Below are positions 1 through 7,311 of a stretch of DNA of 27,354 bases, in pieces. Numbering within the stretch: position 1 is the first letter of the stretch; each line of letters begins with the position of its first letter. Under the pieces are notes generated by a model that searched no databases, was not told the origin of the DNA, and saw only the letters and a list, made by a program, of their open reading frames with translations. Source of the stretch: an uncultured Muribaculaceae bacterium (GTDB lineage: Bacteria; Bacteroidota; Bacteroidia; Bacteroidales; Muribaculaceae); the NCBI GenBank assembly GCA_910586175.1, contig CAJUIJ010000011.1, forward strand, positions 1-27,354, in the 5' to 3' direction. The position numbers were made by a program, and so were the translations under genes.

Positions 1-516
1 GAAAATAAGGTCGGCATTGGGAGGAATTGGTCCGCCGGGGGTGCCCATTTCTCCGTAACCTATCTTGGAGGGGATGTAGAACACGGTTTTGCCACCCTCC
101 TTCATGAGCTGAAGGCCCTCGGTCCAGCCGGGAATCACGGCATTGAGGGGGAATTCTGCGGGTTCGCCGCGCTGATAGCTTGAGTCGAACACTGTGCCGT
201 CGGTGAGTCGGCCTTCGTAATGCACGGTCACATTGTCGGTAGCCACGGGCGATTTGCCGGATCCCTCGGTGACGGTGAGATACTTAAGGCCTGAAGCTGT
301 GACGGCAAAAGTTGAGTCGGTAGAGAGTTCCGCCTTCTTTGACTCGTCAGCAAATATGGCTGCCAGGGAGTCAGCCGGGGCAACTGCCACGGTTTCCTCC
401 TCAACTGCCACCACGCTGTCGGAGTCGGTATCCTTATTCTCGCCCGACTTACAAGAAGTCAAGCTGAGTGACAGGCCGGCTGCCACGATAGCGGCATATT
501 TAAAAATTTTCTTCAT
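1..516 (-). CDS. FKBP-type peptidyl-prolyl isomerase, lipoprotein (3' end beyond window)
   Basis: Cis-trans prolyl isomerase of the FKBP family, predicted to be anchored in the envelope and to assist protein folding there. The reading frame starts at the ATG at 516 and runs open to base 1, giving 172 residues without a stop. Residues 1-21 are a lipoprotein signal ending in the lipobox LTSC, with Cys22 as the lipidated residue. An acidic, Ala-rich linker follows, and the FKBP domain starts near residue 85, with VTVHYEGRLTDGTVFDSS and the IPGWTEGLQLMKEGG active-site wall. The visible sequence stops inside the last strand (PPNADLIF), so only some 5-15 residues are probably missing. The start lies 6 bp after the stop of the second FKBP gene (523-1113), so the two are probably co-transcribed. 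Their FKBP domains are very alike, which points to a tandem duplication in which one copy gained an export signal. Confidence 0.93.
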   Translation of the reverse strand, partial: MKKIFKYAAIVAAGLSLSLTSCKSGENKDTDSDSVVAVEEETVAVAPADSLAAIFADESKKAELSTDSTFAVTASGLKYLTVTEGSGKSPVATDNVTVHYEGRLTDGTVFDSSYQRGEPAEFPLNAVIPGWTEGLQLMKEGGKTVFYIPSKIGYGEMGTPGGPIPPNADLIF

Positions 517-522
517 GTCAGA

Positions 523-1113
523 TTATTTCTTTACAACCTTGATGAGTTCCACATCAAATATAAGAGTGGAATGCGGGGGGATAGCGCCGGGTATGCCCTG
601 CGGGCCGTAAGCGAGGTCAGAAGGGATGAAGAATGTGTATTTAGCACCCTCCTTCATGAGCTGTACGCCTTCAGTCCAGCCCGGAATCACACGGTTGAGC
701 GGGAAAGTAGCGGGTTCGCCACGGTTCACGCTTGAGTCGAACACGGTGCCGTCCAGAAGTCGTCCGGTGTAGTGCACGGTCACCTCATCCTCGGCTGTGG
801 GCTGTGCGCCTGTGCCTTCCTTCTCCACTACATACTGTAGACCGCTTGCTGTCTCCTTGACATCTGCGTTGCTCTTGTTCTCCTCGAGAAATTTCTTGCC
901 GGCTGCTTTTGCAGCTTCCTCGGCTTTGTTCTGGAGGTCAGAGAGATACTCTTGAATAAGCTTCTGAGCCTCGTCGATGTTCATGGCCGGTTCTGAGCCA
1001 TCGTATACTGATTTAACTGCATCCTTGAAGTCTTCCACGTTGAGGGAGTTCATGCCCATACCTTTGAGCTGATGTCCCATGGCGAGACCCCATGCATAAC
1101 TAAGTTTGTCCAT
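523..1113 (-). CDS. FKBP-type peptidyl-prolyl cis-trans isomerase, cytoplasmic (FkpA/Mip-like)
   Basis: Prolyl isomerase and chaperone of the two-domain FkpA/Mip/FklB type, 196 residues. Residues 1-85 form the helical FKBP_N dimerisation region (starting MDKLSYAWGLAMGHQLKGMG, with a long Lys/Glu/Ala helix near 55-80). Residues 90-196 form the FKBP_C catalytic domain, with VTVHYTGRLLDGTVFDSS, the VIPGWTEGVQLMKEG pocket and the terminal FDVELIKVV strand. No signal peptide is visible, so the protein should stay in the cytoplasm, unlike the lipoprotein FKBP that follows 6 bp later in the same direction. Upstream, 1114-1220 is AT-rich and must hold the promoter, but I find only an imperfect -7 box there (TTTATTTG on the minus strand) and do not annotate it. 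Confidence 0.95.
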   Translation of the reverse strand: MDKLSYAWGLAMGHQLKGMGMNSLNVEDFKDAVKSVYDGSEPAMNIDEAQKLIQEYLSDLQNKAEEAAKAAGKKFLEENKSNADVKETASGLQYVVEKEGTGAQPTAEDEVTVHYTGRLLDGTVFDSSVNRGEPATFPLNRVIPGWTEGVQLMKEGAKYTFFIPSDLAYGPQGIPGAIPPHSTLIFDVELIKVVKK

Positions 1114-1220
1114 AATTAATATCTTTTTATTTGGGTTTATAATCTTAAAATTTTATGGCCGCTAATTTTATAACAAATAAATCGGTGAAATGTTAAAATG
1201 TCAGCGACCGGAGAGGTTTG

Positions 1221-2051
1221 TCAGCGACCGGTGGCGGTGATGTGGAAGCAAGGGGACTTGCGTTCATATTTCACCATGCACTTGTTTTGTCGGCGCAGGT
1301 CCCAGAGCACTTCTCCAAGTATATATTTGAGCTCCTCGTCGCTCAGGCGGGTTCCTCCATAGTGGTTGAAGTGGGCGTATGAGATGTCGAAAGTCGTGCC
1401 GAACTGGTGAGTTGAAGAGTCGGTGGCGTTGCGGTTCACACGCCGGAGCTTCTTTACGGAGTGTGCTGTGCGGAGCACGCTTGTAACTCGGAACTTGTGT
1501 CCGGGTGCGCCACGTTTGGCGAGAGAGTCGGCAAAATTGCGGCCGATAGTCTCAAGCAGGGAGGCACCCTCCTTTACGAGATAAGGCATGCTGTGGGTGA
1601 GTGTATCGAGGTCGTACCAGCGGCACGAAGATATCTCTACGAGCGGTTTGGAGAGATAGTAAGCGTCGGAGAGCGACCGGATTGGCTTTATGCCGAGGCG
1701 CTCAGCTACAGCGTATTGGTGACGGTTGGAGTCATTGAAAAGTTCGTTGAGTCGTCCGATGCGATTATATCGTGACATGCGGGCCGGCTGCACCGGAGTG
1801 GAGTCGGACTTTACTTCCGGCACGAGAGCGGCAATCTCCTCGTCAGAAACTTGCTTTGCCGTGTCATCATCCCATATGCCGGAATCATCAGGAAGACCGG
1901 TGCGGGGAGGGTCTTCGCCGTCGGCCACGAGGTCCCAGGGGGCGGGCTCGGAGAGTTCGCTGTCGGCTTCTGCACCATGGCGCGGTGAGCCACATGCCGA
2001 GGCAAGCAATAGCGCGGCTATGCAGAGGACGATGGTTCGAGAAAATTTCAT
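1221..2051 (-). CDS. DUF5715-type lipoprotein with M15/VanY-like metallopeptidase motif
   Basis: Predicted lipoprotein of 276 residues. The signal peptide runs from residue 1 to 19, with Cys20 as lipidation site in LLASAC. Residues 21-95 are a low-complexity acidic and Pro-rich linker, and the conserved domain spans about 97-276. The stretch SVLRT, then STHQFGTTFD (213-222), matches the SxHxxGxxxD pattern of LAS/M15 D,D-carboxypeptidases, giving His215 and Asp222 as zinc ligands; the C-terminal CFHIT supplies His270 as a likely third ligand. From family knowledge such enzymes trim peptidoglycan stem peptides; that this one does so is inference. The overall look matches the DUF5715 family of Bacteroidales. 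It is divergently oriented from the HAD gene with 44 bp between starts. Its stop codon lies in the second copy of an 11-bp direct repeat, TCAGCGACCGG (1201-1211 and 1221-1231). Confidence 0.88.
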   Translation of the reverse strand: MKFSRTIVLCIAALLLASACGSPRHGAEADSELSEPAPWDLVADGEDPPRTGLPDDSGIWDDDTAKQVSDEEIAALVPEVKSDSTPVQPARMSRYNRIGRLNELFNDSNRHQYAVAERLGIKPIRSLSDAYYLSKPLVEISSCRWYDLDTLTHSMPYLVKEGASLLETIGRNFADSLAKRGAPGHKFRVTSVLRTAHSVKKLRRVNRNATDSSTHQFGTTFDISYAHFNHYGGTRLSDEELKYILGEVLWDLRRQNKCMVKYERKSPCFHITATGR

Positions 2052-2095
2052 GATGCAAATTTAATAAATTAACATTAATTTGACGTTAAATAAGT

Positions 2096-2782
2096 ATGGA
2101 AAAGTTGCAAAAATTGCGAGGAGCACTCATAGATATGGATGGTGTGCTCTATGATTCGATGCCCGGGCATACGCTTGCGTGGAAGCGCATGATGGATGGT
2201 TTGGGGGTGGAATGCGACCGAGATGAGTTTTATCTGTATGAAGGAATGACCGGAGCCGCCACTATCAATCTGCTCTTCAAGAGGGCATTCGGAGAGGAGT
2301 GCGAACCCGGTAGGGTGAAAGACCTGTATGCGCTCAAGAGCCAATATTTCAAGGAGCTGGGCCCCGCGAAGCCTATGCCGGGAGCCGACAGGATGCTTTC
2401 GTTGCTCGGGGAGGCAGGTCTGACACGGGTGCTTGTGACAGGTAGCGGACAGGCGAGTCTCCTTGAGGCCTTGCAGAGGGATTATCCCGGAGTGTTTGGC
2501 AAAGGACGCATGATAACGGCTCACGATGTGACACATGGCAAACCTGACCCGGAGCCATATCTCAAGGGTGCGGCATTGGCCGGCTTGGAGCCGTCGGAAT
2601 GTATTGTGGTGGAGAATGCCCCCTTGGGGGTGCGTGCCGGCAAGGCGGCAGGATGCTTCACGGTGGCCGTCACCACCGGGCCGATACCGCGTGAGGCGTT
2701 CGAGAGAGAGGGAGCCGACATGATATTCGAATCGATGGAAGCGTTCGCAGACTTCCTGCAAGATAATTTTCAGAAAGCATGA
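2096..2782 (+). CDS. HAD-IA family phosphatase (beta-phosphoglucomutase-like)
   Basis: Haloacid-dehalogenase superfamily phosphohydrolase or phosphomutase, 228 residues, cytoplasmic. Motif I is LIDMDGVLYDS, with nucleophile Asp13 and acid/base Asp15. The helical cap (about 20-85) places it in the beta-PGM/CbbY/Gph type (subfamily IA). Motif II is VLVTGSGQ near residue 120, motif III is the Lys in HGKPDPEPYL, and motif IV is VVENAPLGVRAG. All catalytic residues are present. The substrate cannot be read from sequence; small phosphosugars are typical. The gene ends 18 bp before aroB in the same direction, so the two are likely one operon, which does not by itself show a shikimate role. The ATG chosen is the first in frame and fits the family N-terminus. 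Confidence 0.93.
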   Translation: MEKLQKLRGALIDMDGVLYDSMPGHTLAWKRMMDGLGVECDRDEFYLYEGMTGAATINLLFKRAFGEECEPGRVKDLYALKSQYFKELGPAKPMPGADRMLSLLGEAGLTRVLVTGSGQASLLEALQRDYPGVFGKGRMITAHDVTHGKPDPEPYLKGAALAGLEPSECIVVENAPLGVRAGKAAGCFTVAVTTGPIPREAFEREGADMIFESMEAFADFLQDNFQKA

Positions 2783-2800
2783 AACAATAAATATAAAAGT

Positions 2801-3775
2801 ATGGAACAAGAGATAATTTATACGCGCGATTGGGTGGGTCCTGTCTTTGACGCCATCGCCGAACTCGTGCCCGACAAGGCTATACTGATTACCGACACCA
2901 ATGTGGACCGTGATGTTTTGACGCTCCAGAGAGACAGGATATATGGTGCGGTAGATGACATAATCACGATTTCATCGGGAGAATCTGCCAAGAATCTTGA
3001 TACGCTTGCCTATGTATGGAAGCGGTTGGCCGATGCCGGTTGCACGCGCCATAGCCTCGTAATAAACTTCGGGGGAGGCGTGGTGAGCGACCTCGGCGGA
3101 TTCGCCGCCGCCACTTTCAAGCGAGGCATACAGTTTGTTAATGTGCCGACTACACTGTTGGCAATGGCCGATGCTGCTATCGGAGGCAAGACCGGCATAG
3201 ACTTTGCCGGATACAAGAACGAAGTGGGGGCTTTTGCTCCTGCCTGCAGGGTTATAATGGATGAGGGGCTGCTCTCCACGCTTCCGGAACGGGAGCTGCG
3301 GTCGGGATTTGCCGAGGTGGTGAAGATGGCGTTGATATTGAATGACCCTATTTATGATGAACTTATCAAAGAGGATGCACTGCACGACAGCGAGCTGATG
3401 CGACGGGCCATAAAGATGGCGGCCGATGGCAAGTTGTTGATTGTCAACAGTGATCCGTATGAAAAGGGAGCTCGGAGGATGCTCAACTTCGGTCATACGG
3501 CGGGTCATGCGTTCGAATCGTATGCAGAGTCGATAGGAAAGCCGATAAGCCATGGGGAAGCTGTGGCATATGGCATGTTGGTGGCATTGAGGCTCAGCTG
3601 TGACCGTAACGGTTATCCTGTCAAAAAAGTCGATGAATACGAGGAAAATATACTGAAGAGATATTACGAACCGCTGCCTTTTGGCGAGGAGGCCGAACCC
3701 GAATTGCAGCGTCTGATGGCTCACGATAAGAAGAATATCAAGAATGGAGAGATAAACTGGGTTCTTCTTAAGTAA
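2801..3775 (+). CDS. aroB: 3-dehydroquinate synthase
   Basis: Second enzyme of the shikimate pathway: converts DAHP to 3-dehydroquinate using NAD+ and a divalent metal. It has 324 residues, slightly shorter than the usual 340-360, with the missing length in the first Rossmann strand region. Visible motifs are the NAD loop GGGVVSDLGG (91-100), GGKTGIDF (128-135), YKNEVG, and the metal ligands Glu172 (RSGFAEVVK), His232 (NFGHTAGHAFE) and His251 (HGEAVAYGM). The C-terminus KKNIKNGEINWVLL is also typical. It follows the HAD phosphatase by 18 bp. aroA, another enzyme of the pathway, lies at 21464-22630 on the opposite strand, so the pathway genes are dispersed. Confidence 0.96.
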   Translation: MEQEIIYTRDWVGPVFDAIAELVPDKAILITDTNVDRDVLTLQRDRIYGAVDDIITISSGESAKNLDTLAYVWKRLADAGCTRHSLVINFGGGVVSDLGGFAAATFKRGIQFVNVPTTLLAMADAAIGGKTGIDFAGYKNEVGAFAPACRVIMDEGLLSTLPERELRSGFAEVVKMALILNDPIYDELIKEDALHDSELMRRAIKMAADGKLLIVNSDPYEKGARRMLNFGHTAGHAFESYAESIGKPISHGEAVAYGMLVALRLSCDRNGYPVKKVDEYEENILKRYYEPLPFGEEAEPELQRLMAHDKKNIKNGEINWVLLK

Positions 3776-3812
3776 GGGCCTTTTGGGGCTTGTGTTGGAA
3801 TATGGGTGGAAG

Positions 3813-3856
3813 TCGTTTTAAGGGTTGTACTTTTGCAGCGTCAACCTTTAAAACGA
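3813..3856 (+). promoter_or_regulatory. Promoter of the capsid cassette, -7 box centred in an inverted repeat
   Basis: The Bacteroidales -7 element TACTTTTG lies at 3828-3835, 29 bp before the ATG at 3864, giving a leader of about 23 nt. No good -33 TTTG is found 19-21 bp upstream. The -7 box is flanked symmetrically by TCGTTTTAAGGGTTG (3813-3827) and CAACCTTTAAAACGA (3842-3856). These are inverted repeats matching at 14 of 15 positions, the odd pair being G-T. The 14-bp centre contains the whole -7 box and the probable start region. Weak -33 plus a dyad over the core promoter is the usual look of a regulated promoter bound by a dimeric repressor or activator; that reading is inference. Confidence 0.65.
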
Positions 3857-3863
3857 TTTTTTT

Positions 3864-4478
3864 ATGTTCAATCGCAAAAGAAAAAAAGAGGAAGTCGCCG
3901 AGAGTCCTATCTATGACCTTGAGGCGCAAGTTAAGCCGGATTATGTGGCCGGTACGAGTGATGATATGGTGTGTCAGGAGCAGGACGATTCCGCCTCTCA
4001 AGACACGGACGTGAAAAATGCAGAAACTGCCGACGAAGTTGTCGAGATAGTGAAAAAACTCGATGAAACCGAGAAAAAAGAGGAGACGGAGGCTGCGATG
4101 ATGCAGGCATTCGAGGCCTGGCTTGAAGATAGCATCGCGGATGAGAAACGTCGCGAGGCAGCCCGCGAGGCCATGGGATTGGTGCATGACGCTATGGCCG
4201 GTGGGGAGTTTGACGATGCGATATTCGATGTGATAGCCAAAGGGGCAGATTACGACCGGGCGATAGCCGAGGCTGTGGAACTCGGGGAGGCCAAGGGGTT
4301 TGAGGCCGGAGAGGCCAAAGGTCGCGAAGAGGGTGAGGTGAATGCCCGTAATGCAGATATAGACCGCTATTTTGAAGATGCTAAAGGAGATGGTGTGCCA
4401 CATCCCGGTTCGGGAAGCACCAAAGGCTCCTCGCGTGGCTTCTCAATCTTTGACTTGGCCCGAAGCGCAAATGTTTAA
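3864..4478 (+). CDS. Acidic helical protein, candidate phage scaffolding protein
   Basis: 204 residues, strongly charged, no signal peptide and no membrane segment. The N-terminus is basic (MFNRKRKKEE). Residues 30-55 are acidic and probably disordered, 55-110 look like a Glu/Lys/Ala-rich coiled-coil helix, and 137-165 carry GEAKGFEAGEAKGREEGE, a Gly/Glu/Lys helix repeat. The tail 180-195 is Gly/Ser-rich before a short hydrophobic end (FSIFDLARSA). I recognise no named family. Its size, acidity, helical make-up and place directly before the capsid-like gene match a phage scaffolding or capsid-assembly protein, which is inference from synteny. It is the first gene after the dyad promoter. A 107-bp AT-rich gap without a recognisable gene separates it from the capsid-like gene. 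Confidence 0.8.
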   Translation: MFNRKRKKEEVAESPIYDLEAQVKPDYVAGTSDDMVCQEQDDSASQDTDVKNAETADEVVEIVKKLDETEKKEETEAAMMQAFEAWLEDSIADEKRREAAREAMGLVHDAMAGGEFDDAIFDVIAKGADYDRAIAEAVELGEAKGFEAGEAKGREEGEVNARNADIDRYFEDAKGDGVPHPGSGSTKGSSRGFSIFDLARSANV

Positions 4479-4585
4479 TTAATAATTAAAAATGAATAAT
4501 GAATAATTTTTGACTGTGTAATTGTCTTGATGGTTATTTATAATTCAGTAAATCAGTAATATAAATCAATTAAAAACTTATTGAC

Positions 4586-6094
4586 ATGGCAAATTTGAAT
4601 CCGGTAGCCGGTACTTCCGGCCAGTTTACACAGCTTCCCGGTGAAGCGACTACAGTATCAACAGCAGCAGAGGCCACAGGAGGTGTCGGCGGCACACTTA
4701 TTGAGGCAGACATAGATGAGGAACTCTTCAGGTTCAACTCAGATGATACGCCGTTGATGAACCTGATGCTAAAGGCAAAGCGAGTTAAAGTGAACAGTCC
4801 CGAAGTGGATCATTACATGATAGATGAGCCGCGGAGTCATGTGCAGCTCGAACAAAACATGGATGCGACCAATGCTTCGCAGACAATACTTCCGTTGCGT
4901 GCGTGCGACCAGGGTGTGCCCCGTCCATTCAGCACACTGCTTGTGAAAGGGGTGGATGGCTATGACGAGAGCGGACGTAATGTGACCCCCGGCAAAGATT
5001 TGATGCTCTTTGTAGTCGGATATGACCCGACCACCAACAACCCGATAGTGAGGGCGGTGAACGGACCGAAAGCATCTACTGCCGACGAGTATTGCTCCAT
5101 ACCGGAGGTCCCCTCCGGCACAGTGTGCGTGTTGCTTGCCAACTCGCTCTATGAGACACAGAAAGAGGTGGACCCCGAGATGATTGTGCCTCAGCCGAGC
5201 AAGGTCTATTTGCAGAAGCGAGGTATGAATCAGGTGGTGTCGGACTACTTCGAGAGCCAGCGTAAGCGATTGCCCTTTGCCAAGGCAGTTATTGCAGAGC
5301 AAGCGATATCAAACTTCAAGGTGCGTGGCAACAGGACACTCTGGGCCGGACGCGCCGGCAAATTCAAGGTGAATGTGCCTCGCATGGGCATGCAATATGT
5401 ATATTGCACCGAAGGTCTGCGCTGGCAGTTTAAACGGGAGTTGCAGCATCAGGGAGCGTGGACAATAGAGCGTGTGATAGCATTGGCCAAGATGTTCTTC
5501 ACGGGAGAGGATGTGCCTAAGACTGCGCTCTTGCTTGCCGGCAAGAACTTGCTGGAGCAGATACAGTGCATAGATTATTCGAAGCATCCCGAGATACAGA
5601 TAACCACCAAGGTCAACTCCATGGGATGGACCGTGACCAACTTCCACACCGTGTTTGGCGACATTGAGATAAAGCGGGAGCCGACACTCGACCGTTTGGG
5701 GTGGAGCAACAGCGGTGCACTTATCGGCGAGAATCGATTGGTACATTATATCTACAGTGCGGAGCATTCGTTCAGCGACAGGGTGGATGGCGAGGAAGCC
5801 ACGCGCAACGGCATCTTGATATGGGATGCACTTGCACTCAAGGGAGGTTGCCACATCTGGATAGATGGTGAGGGCACAGGCCGTAAGGGTTGTGAGAATT
5901 CATTCAGAATCTGGGAATCGGCAGAAGAACCTGCCAAGGTGTCGACCGGCGACATATTCTATCTGGCATGCGATTGCCCCGGCATATCGGAGCGTGCACG
6001 TACCGGGCAGCTGTGGCGTGCGGAGGTGTCGACAGGCAGCGACCTCAAGCCTGTGGCAACATGGACAGAGGTGAAAGGGGAGATAGACCTTTGA
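4586..6094 (+). CDS. Phage major-capsid-like protein (HK97-fold, SU10/DUF5309-like)
   Basis: 502 residues, no signal peptide. Residues 1-40 are Gly/Thr/Ser-rich and probably disordered. The segment FNSDDTPLMNLMLKAKR (50-66) followed by VDHYMIDEPRS matches the N-terminal pattern 'TPL..L..kak.....eW..de' of SU10/DUF5309-type capsids. Further typical blocks are RGMNQVVSDYFESQRKR (212-228), RTLWAGRAGKFKVN (250-263), a helix near 293-306, and a FGDIEIKREPTLDRLGW strand pair (358-373) before GALIGENRLVHYI. The C-terminal part, from about 440, has an extra segment with ACDCPGISERARTG. I assign the fold by pattern memory, not by a search. It could be a true capsid of a remnant phage or a domesticated shell protein. 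It sits between scaffold-like and neck-like genes, but no portal or terminase is present. Confidence 0.82.
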   Translation: MANLNPVAGTSGQFTQLPGEATTVSTAAEATGGVGGTLIEADIDEELFRFNSDDTPLMNLMLKAKRVKVNSPEVDHYMIDEPRSHVQLEQNMDATNASQTILPLRACDQGVPRPFSTLLVKGVDGYDESGRNVTPGKDLMLFVVGYDPTTNNPIVRAVNGPKASTADEYCSIPEVPSGTVCVLLANSLYETQKEVDPEMIVPQPSKVYLQKRGMNQVVSDYFESQRKRLPFAKAVIAEQAISNFKVRGNRTLWAGRAGKFKVNVPRMGMQYVYCTEGLRWQFKRELQHQGAWTIERVIALAKMFFTGEDVPKTALLLAGKNLLEQIQCIDYSKHPEIQITTKVNSMGWTVTNFHTVFGDIEIKREPTLDRLGWSNSGALIGENRLVHYIYSAEHSFSDRVDGEEATRNGILIWDALALKGGCHIWIDGEGTGRKGCENSFRIWESAEEPAKVSTGDIFYLACDCPGISERARTGQLWRAEVSTGSDLKPVATWTEVKGEIDL

Positions 6095-6127
6095 TAAGCA
6101 GTAGTCAACGATAAAGAATAAGAGGAT

Positions 6128-6382
6128 ATGAATAAGAACATGAAGATATCGGCAATCAGTGACACAAATCGCAGCGCAAGCACATATGCAGTGTATGGGC
6201 TTACCGAATGTGAGATGCTGATACCTGCCGGCAACGCTCGCCTGAGAATACATTTCTCAGGCGGCAGCCTGTCGGCCTTGGGTAGTGTGCCGGCCACTTT
6301 TACCACACGTAGCCACATAGTGATGCGGCTCATAGAGGGAAGCCCGCAATTCAGGCAGGGCAGAATCAGAAAAATTTTGTGA
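6128..6382 (+). CDS. Small protein of the phage-like cassette, function unknown
   Basis: 84 residues, begins with MNKNMKISAISDT, no signal peptide and no membrane segment. The centre, about 20-60, alternates hydrophobic and polar residues and is probably beta-rich. The end SVPATFTTRSHIVMRLIEG, then SPQFRQGRI, resembles a 'P..FtT....iQ..IE.s..y..G.I' pattern I associate with short structural proteins next to phage capsid genes, as seen from memory. It begins 33 bp after the capsid-like gene, and its stop (TGA at 6380-6382) is 2 bp before the next ATG, so translation is probably coupled. A decoration or head-completion role is possible but not shown. Confidence 0.75.
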   Translation: MNKNMKISAISDTNRSASTYAVYGLTECEMLIPAGNARLRIHFSGGSLSALGSVPATFTTRSHIVMRLIEGSPQFRQGRIRKIL

Positions 6383-6384
6383 CC

Positions 6385-6999
6385 ATGCTTATACCAATAG
6401 ATGAAATAAAGGAGCGCGTGTGCGCATTGCTTGATGAGAATCCGGAGATAATACGGGAGAAAACGGAGTATGGCGATCCGGAATATTCAATTTTGTCGCT
6501 TGTGGAGATTTATCTGGAGGATGCGGCGCGGATAGTTGCCGCATCCGCCCCCTTGGCCGAGATTACGGAATGCTCGGTGCTCGGCACCGGGCTTGACAGT
6601 CCCGGCGGAAAGGTTTTTGGAGCTTTGACTGTAAAGGTGAGCGAAGAGTGCGTGCGGATGAATCTGCCATCAGATTTCCTGCGGCTTGCGTGGATCAGGA
6701 TGAGCGATTGGACTCACTGCGTGAGTGAACCCTTGGCTTTCGGTGGAGATGAATACAGATTGCGTCAGGGAGGCTTGAGGCGAGCGAGGCGAAGGTGCCC
6801 TGCGGTGGCGGTGCATCAGGTGGGTCCGCTCAAGCGAATGGAGATATATGGTAGTCGTCAGGGTGAACATGTGGCGGAGTTCGGTTGGATTACCGAGCCA
6901 AGAAGGGTGGGCGACAGCCTTGAATTGCCACGTGGCCTTTTCTCACGGCTATGCAGTCAGTTGGCTGATATGATTCAGCTGAATCTCCAGAGAGAATAG
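6385..6999 (+). CDS. Phage neck/adaptor-like protein
   Basis: 204 residues from the ATG at 6385. A GTG at 6379 would add two residues and overlap the previous stop, and I prefer the ATG. The N-terminal half is helical (IDEIKERVCALLDENPEII, then LVEIYLEDAARIVAASAPL). The middle carries MNLPSDFLRLAWIRMSDW, like the 'lP.DFlRLv.l....W' block common in head-tail adaptor or gp11/gp6-like proteins. A basic stretch (GGLRRARRRC) follows, and the end is helical (GLFSRLCSQLADMIQLNLQRE). No signal peptide or TM segment. Position after the capsid-like and 84-residue genes supports a neck role; with no portal gene here, what it would attach to is unclear. The assignment is inference from pattern and synteny. 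Confidence 0.78.
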   Translation: MLIPIDEIKERVCALLDENPEIIREKTEYGDPEYSILSLVEIYLEDAARIVAASAPLAEITECSVLGTGLDSPGGKVFGALTVKVSEECVRMNLPSDFLRLAWIRMSDWTHCVSEPLAFGGDEYRLRQGGLRRARRRCPAVAVHQVGPLKRMEIYGSRQGEHVAEFGWITEPRRVGDSLELPRGLFSRLCSQLADMIQLNLQRE

Positions 7000-7049
7000 T
7001 GTGTAATCGAGATAATAGTCAGTGACATGGATAAAAAAGATGAGTAGAG

Positions 7050-7259
7050 ATGAAATTGCCGGAGAATTGTCCGAAGCATCTGATAGGCATGACAGCCGTC
7101 TGCACCATCTTCATCAGCCTCGGTCTGCTTATAGCCGGGATGATAATGGCGCCGTCGGGTCAGATAGATAATTCGGTGTTGATTGCGTATGGCGAGATAT
7201 GCACGTTTGTGTGTGCATTGCTTGGAGTGAATAATAAGAGCATTTATCCGCCTCGATAA
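7050..7259 (+). CDS. Small two-TM membrane protein, holin-like
   Basis: 69 residues. Two hydrophobic segments, about 11-33 (LIGMTAVCTIFISLGLLIAG and on) and 42-61 (NSVLIAYGEICTFVCALLGV), are joined by a short PSGQID turn, with polar ends at both termini. This size and two-TM hairpin, placed just before a peptidoglycan amidase in a phage-like cassette, suggests a class II-like holin that lets the amidase reach the cell wall. No family signature confirms this. The gene starts 50 bp after the adaptor-like gene. The gap contains only a 6-codon ATG-to-TAG frame at 7027-7047, which I do not call. Confidence 0.72.
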   Translation: MKLPENCPKHLIGMTAVCTIFISLGLLIAGMIMAPSGQIDNSVLIAYGEICTFVCALLGVNNKSIYPPR

Positions 7260-7311
7260 GTGTTATAGGTCGCGCACAAAGTATATGTGCATTTACTTTA
7301 AAATTGGAGAT

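Noticed and set aside
1201..1231. Direct repeat TCAGCGACCGG at 1201 and 1221
   Set aside because: Only two 11-bp copies, one inside the coding end of the DUF5715 gene; no function suggested.
2056..2063. TAAATTTG box on the minus strand before the DUF5715 lipoprotein gene
   Set aside because: It would place the transcription start at the start codon itself, and there is no -33 element.
2075..2809. Long minus-strand frame opposite the HAD gene
   Set aside because: It is the antisense shadow of a gene with intact HAD catalytic motifs and its translation has no family features.
3770..3800. Terminator after aroB
   Set aside because: The GGGCC-TTTTGGGGC sequence does not form a proper stem.
3813..3856. 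Invertible (phase-variable) promoter of the Bacteroides capsule type
   Set aside because: The inverted repeats are only 14 bp apart, much too close for site-specific inversion, and no invertase gene is near.
7027..7047. Six-codon frame (ATG to TAG) before the holin-like gene
   Set aside because: Too short to support as a gene; it could only be a leader peptide and nothing else points to one.
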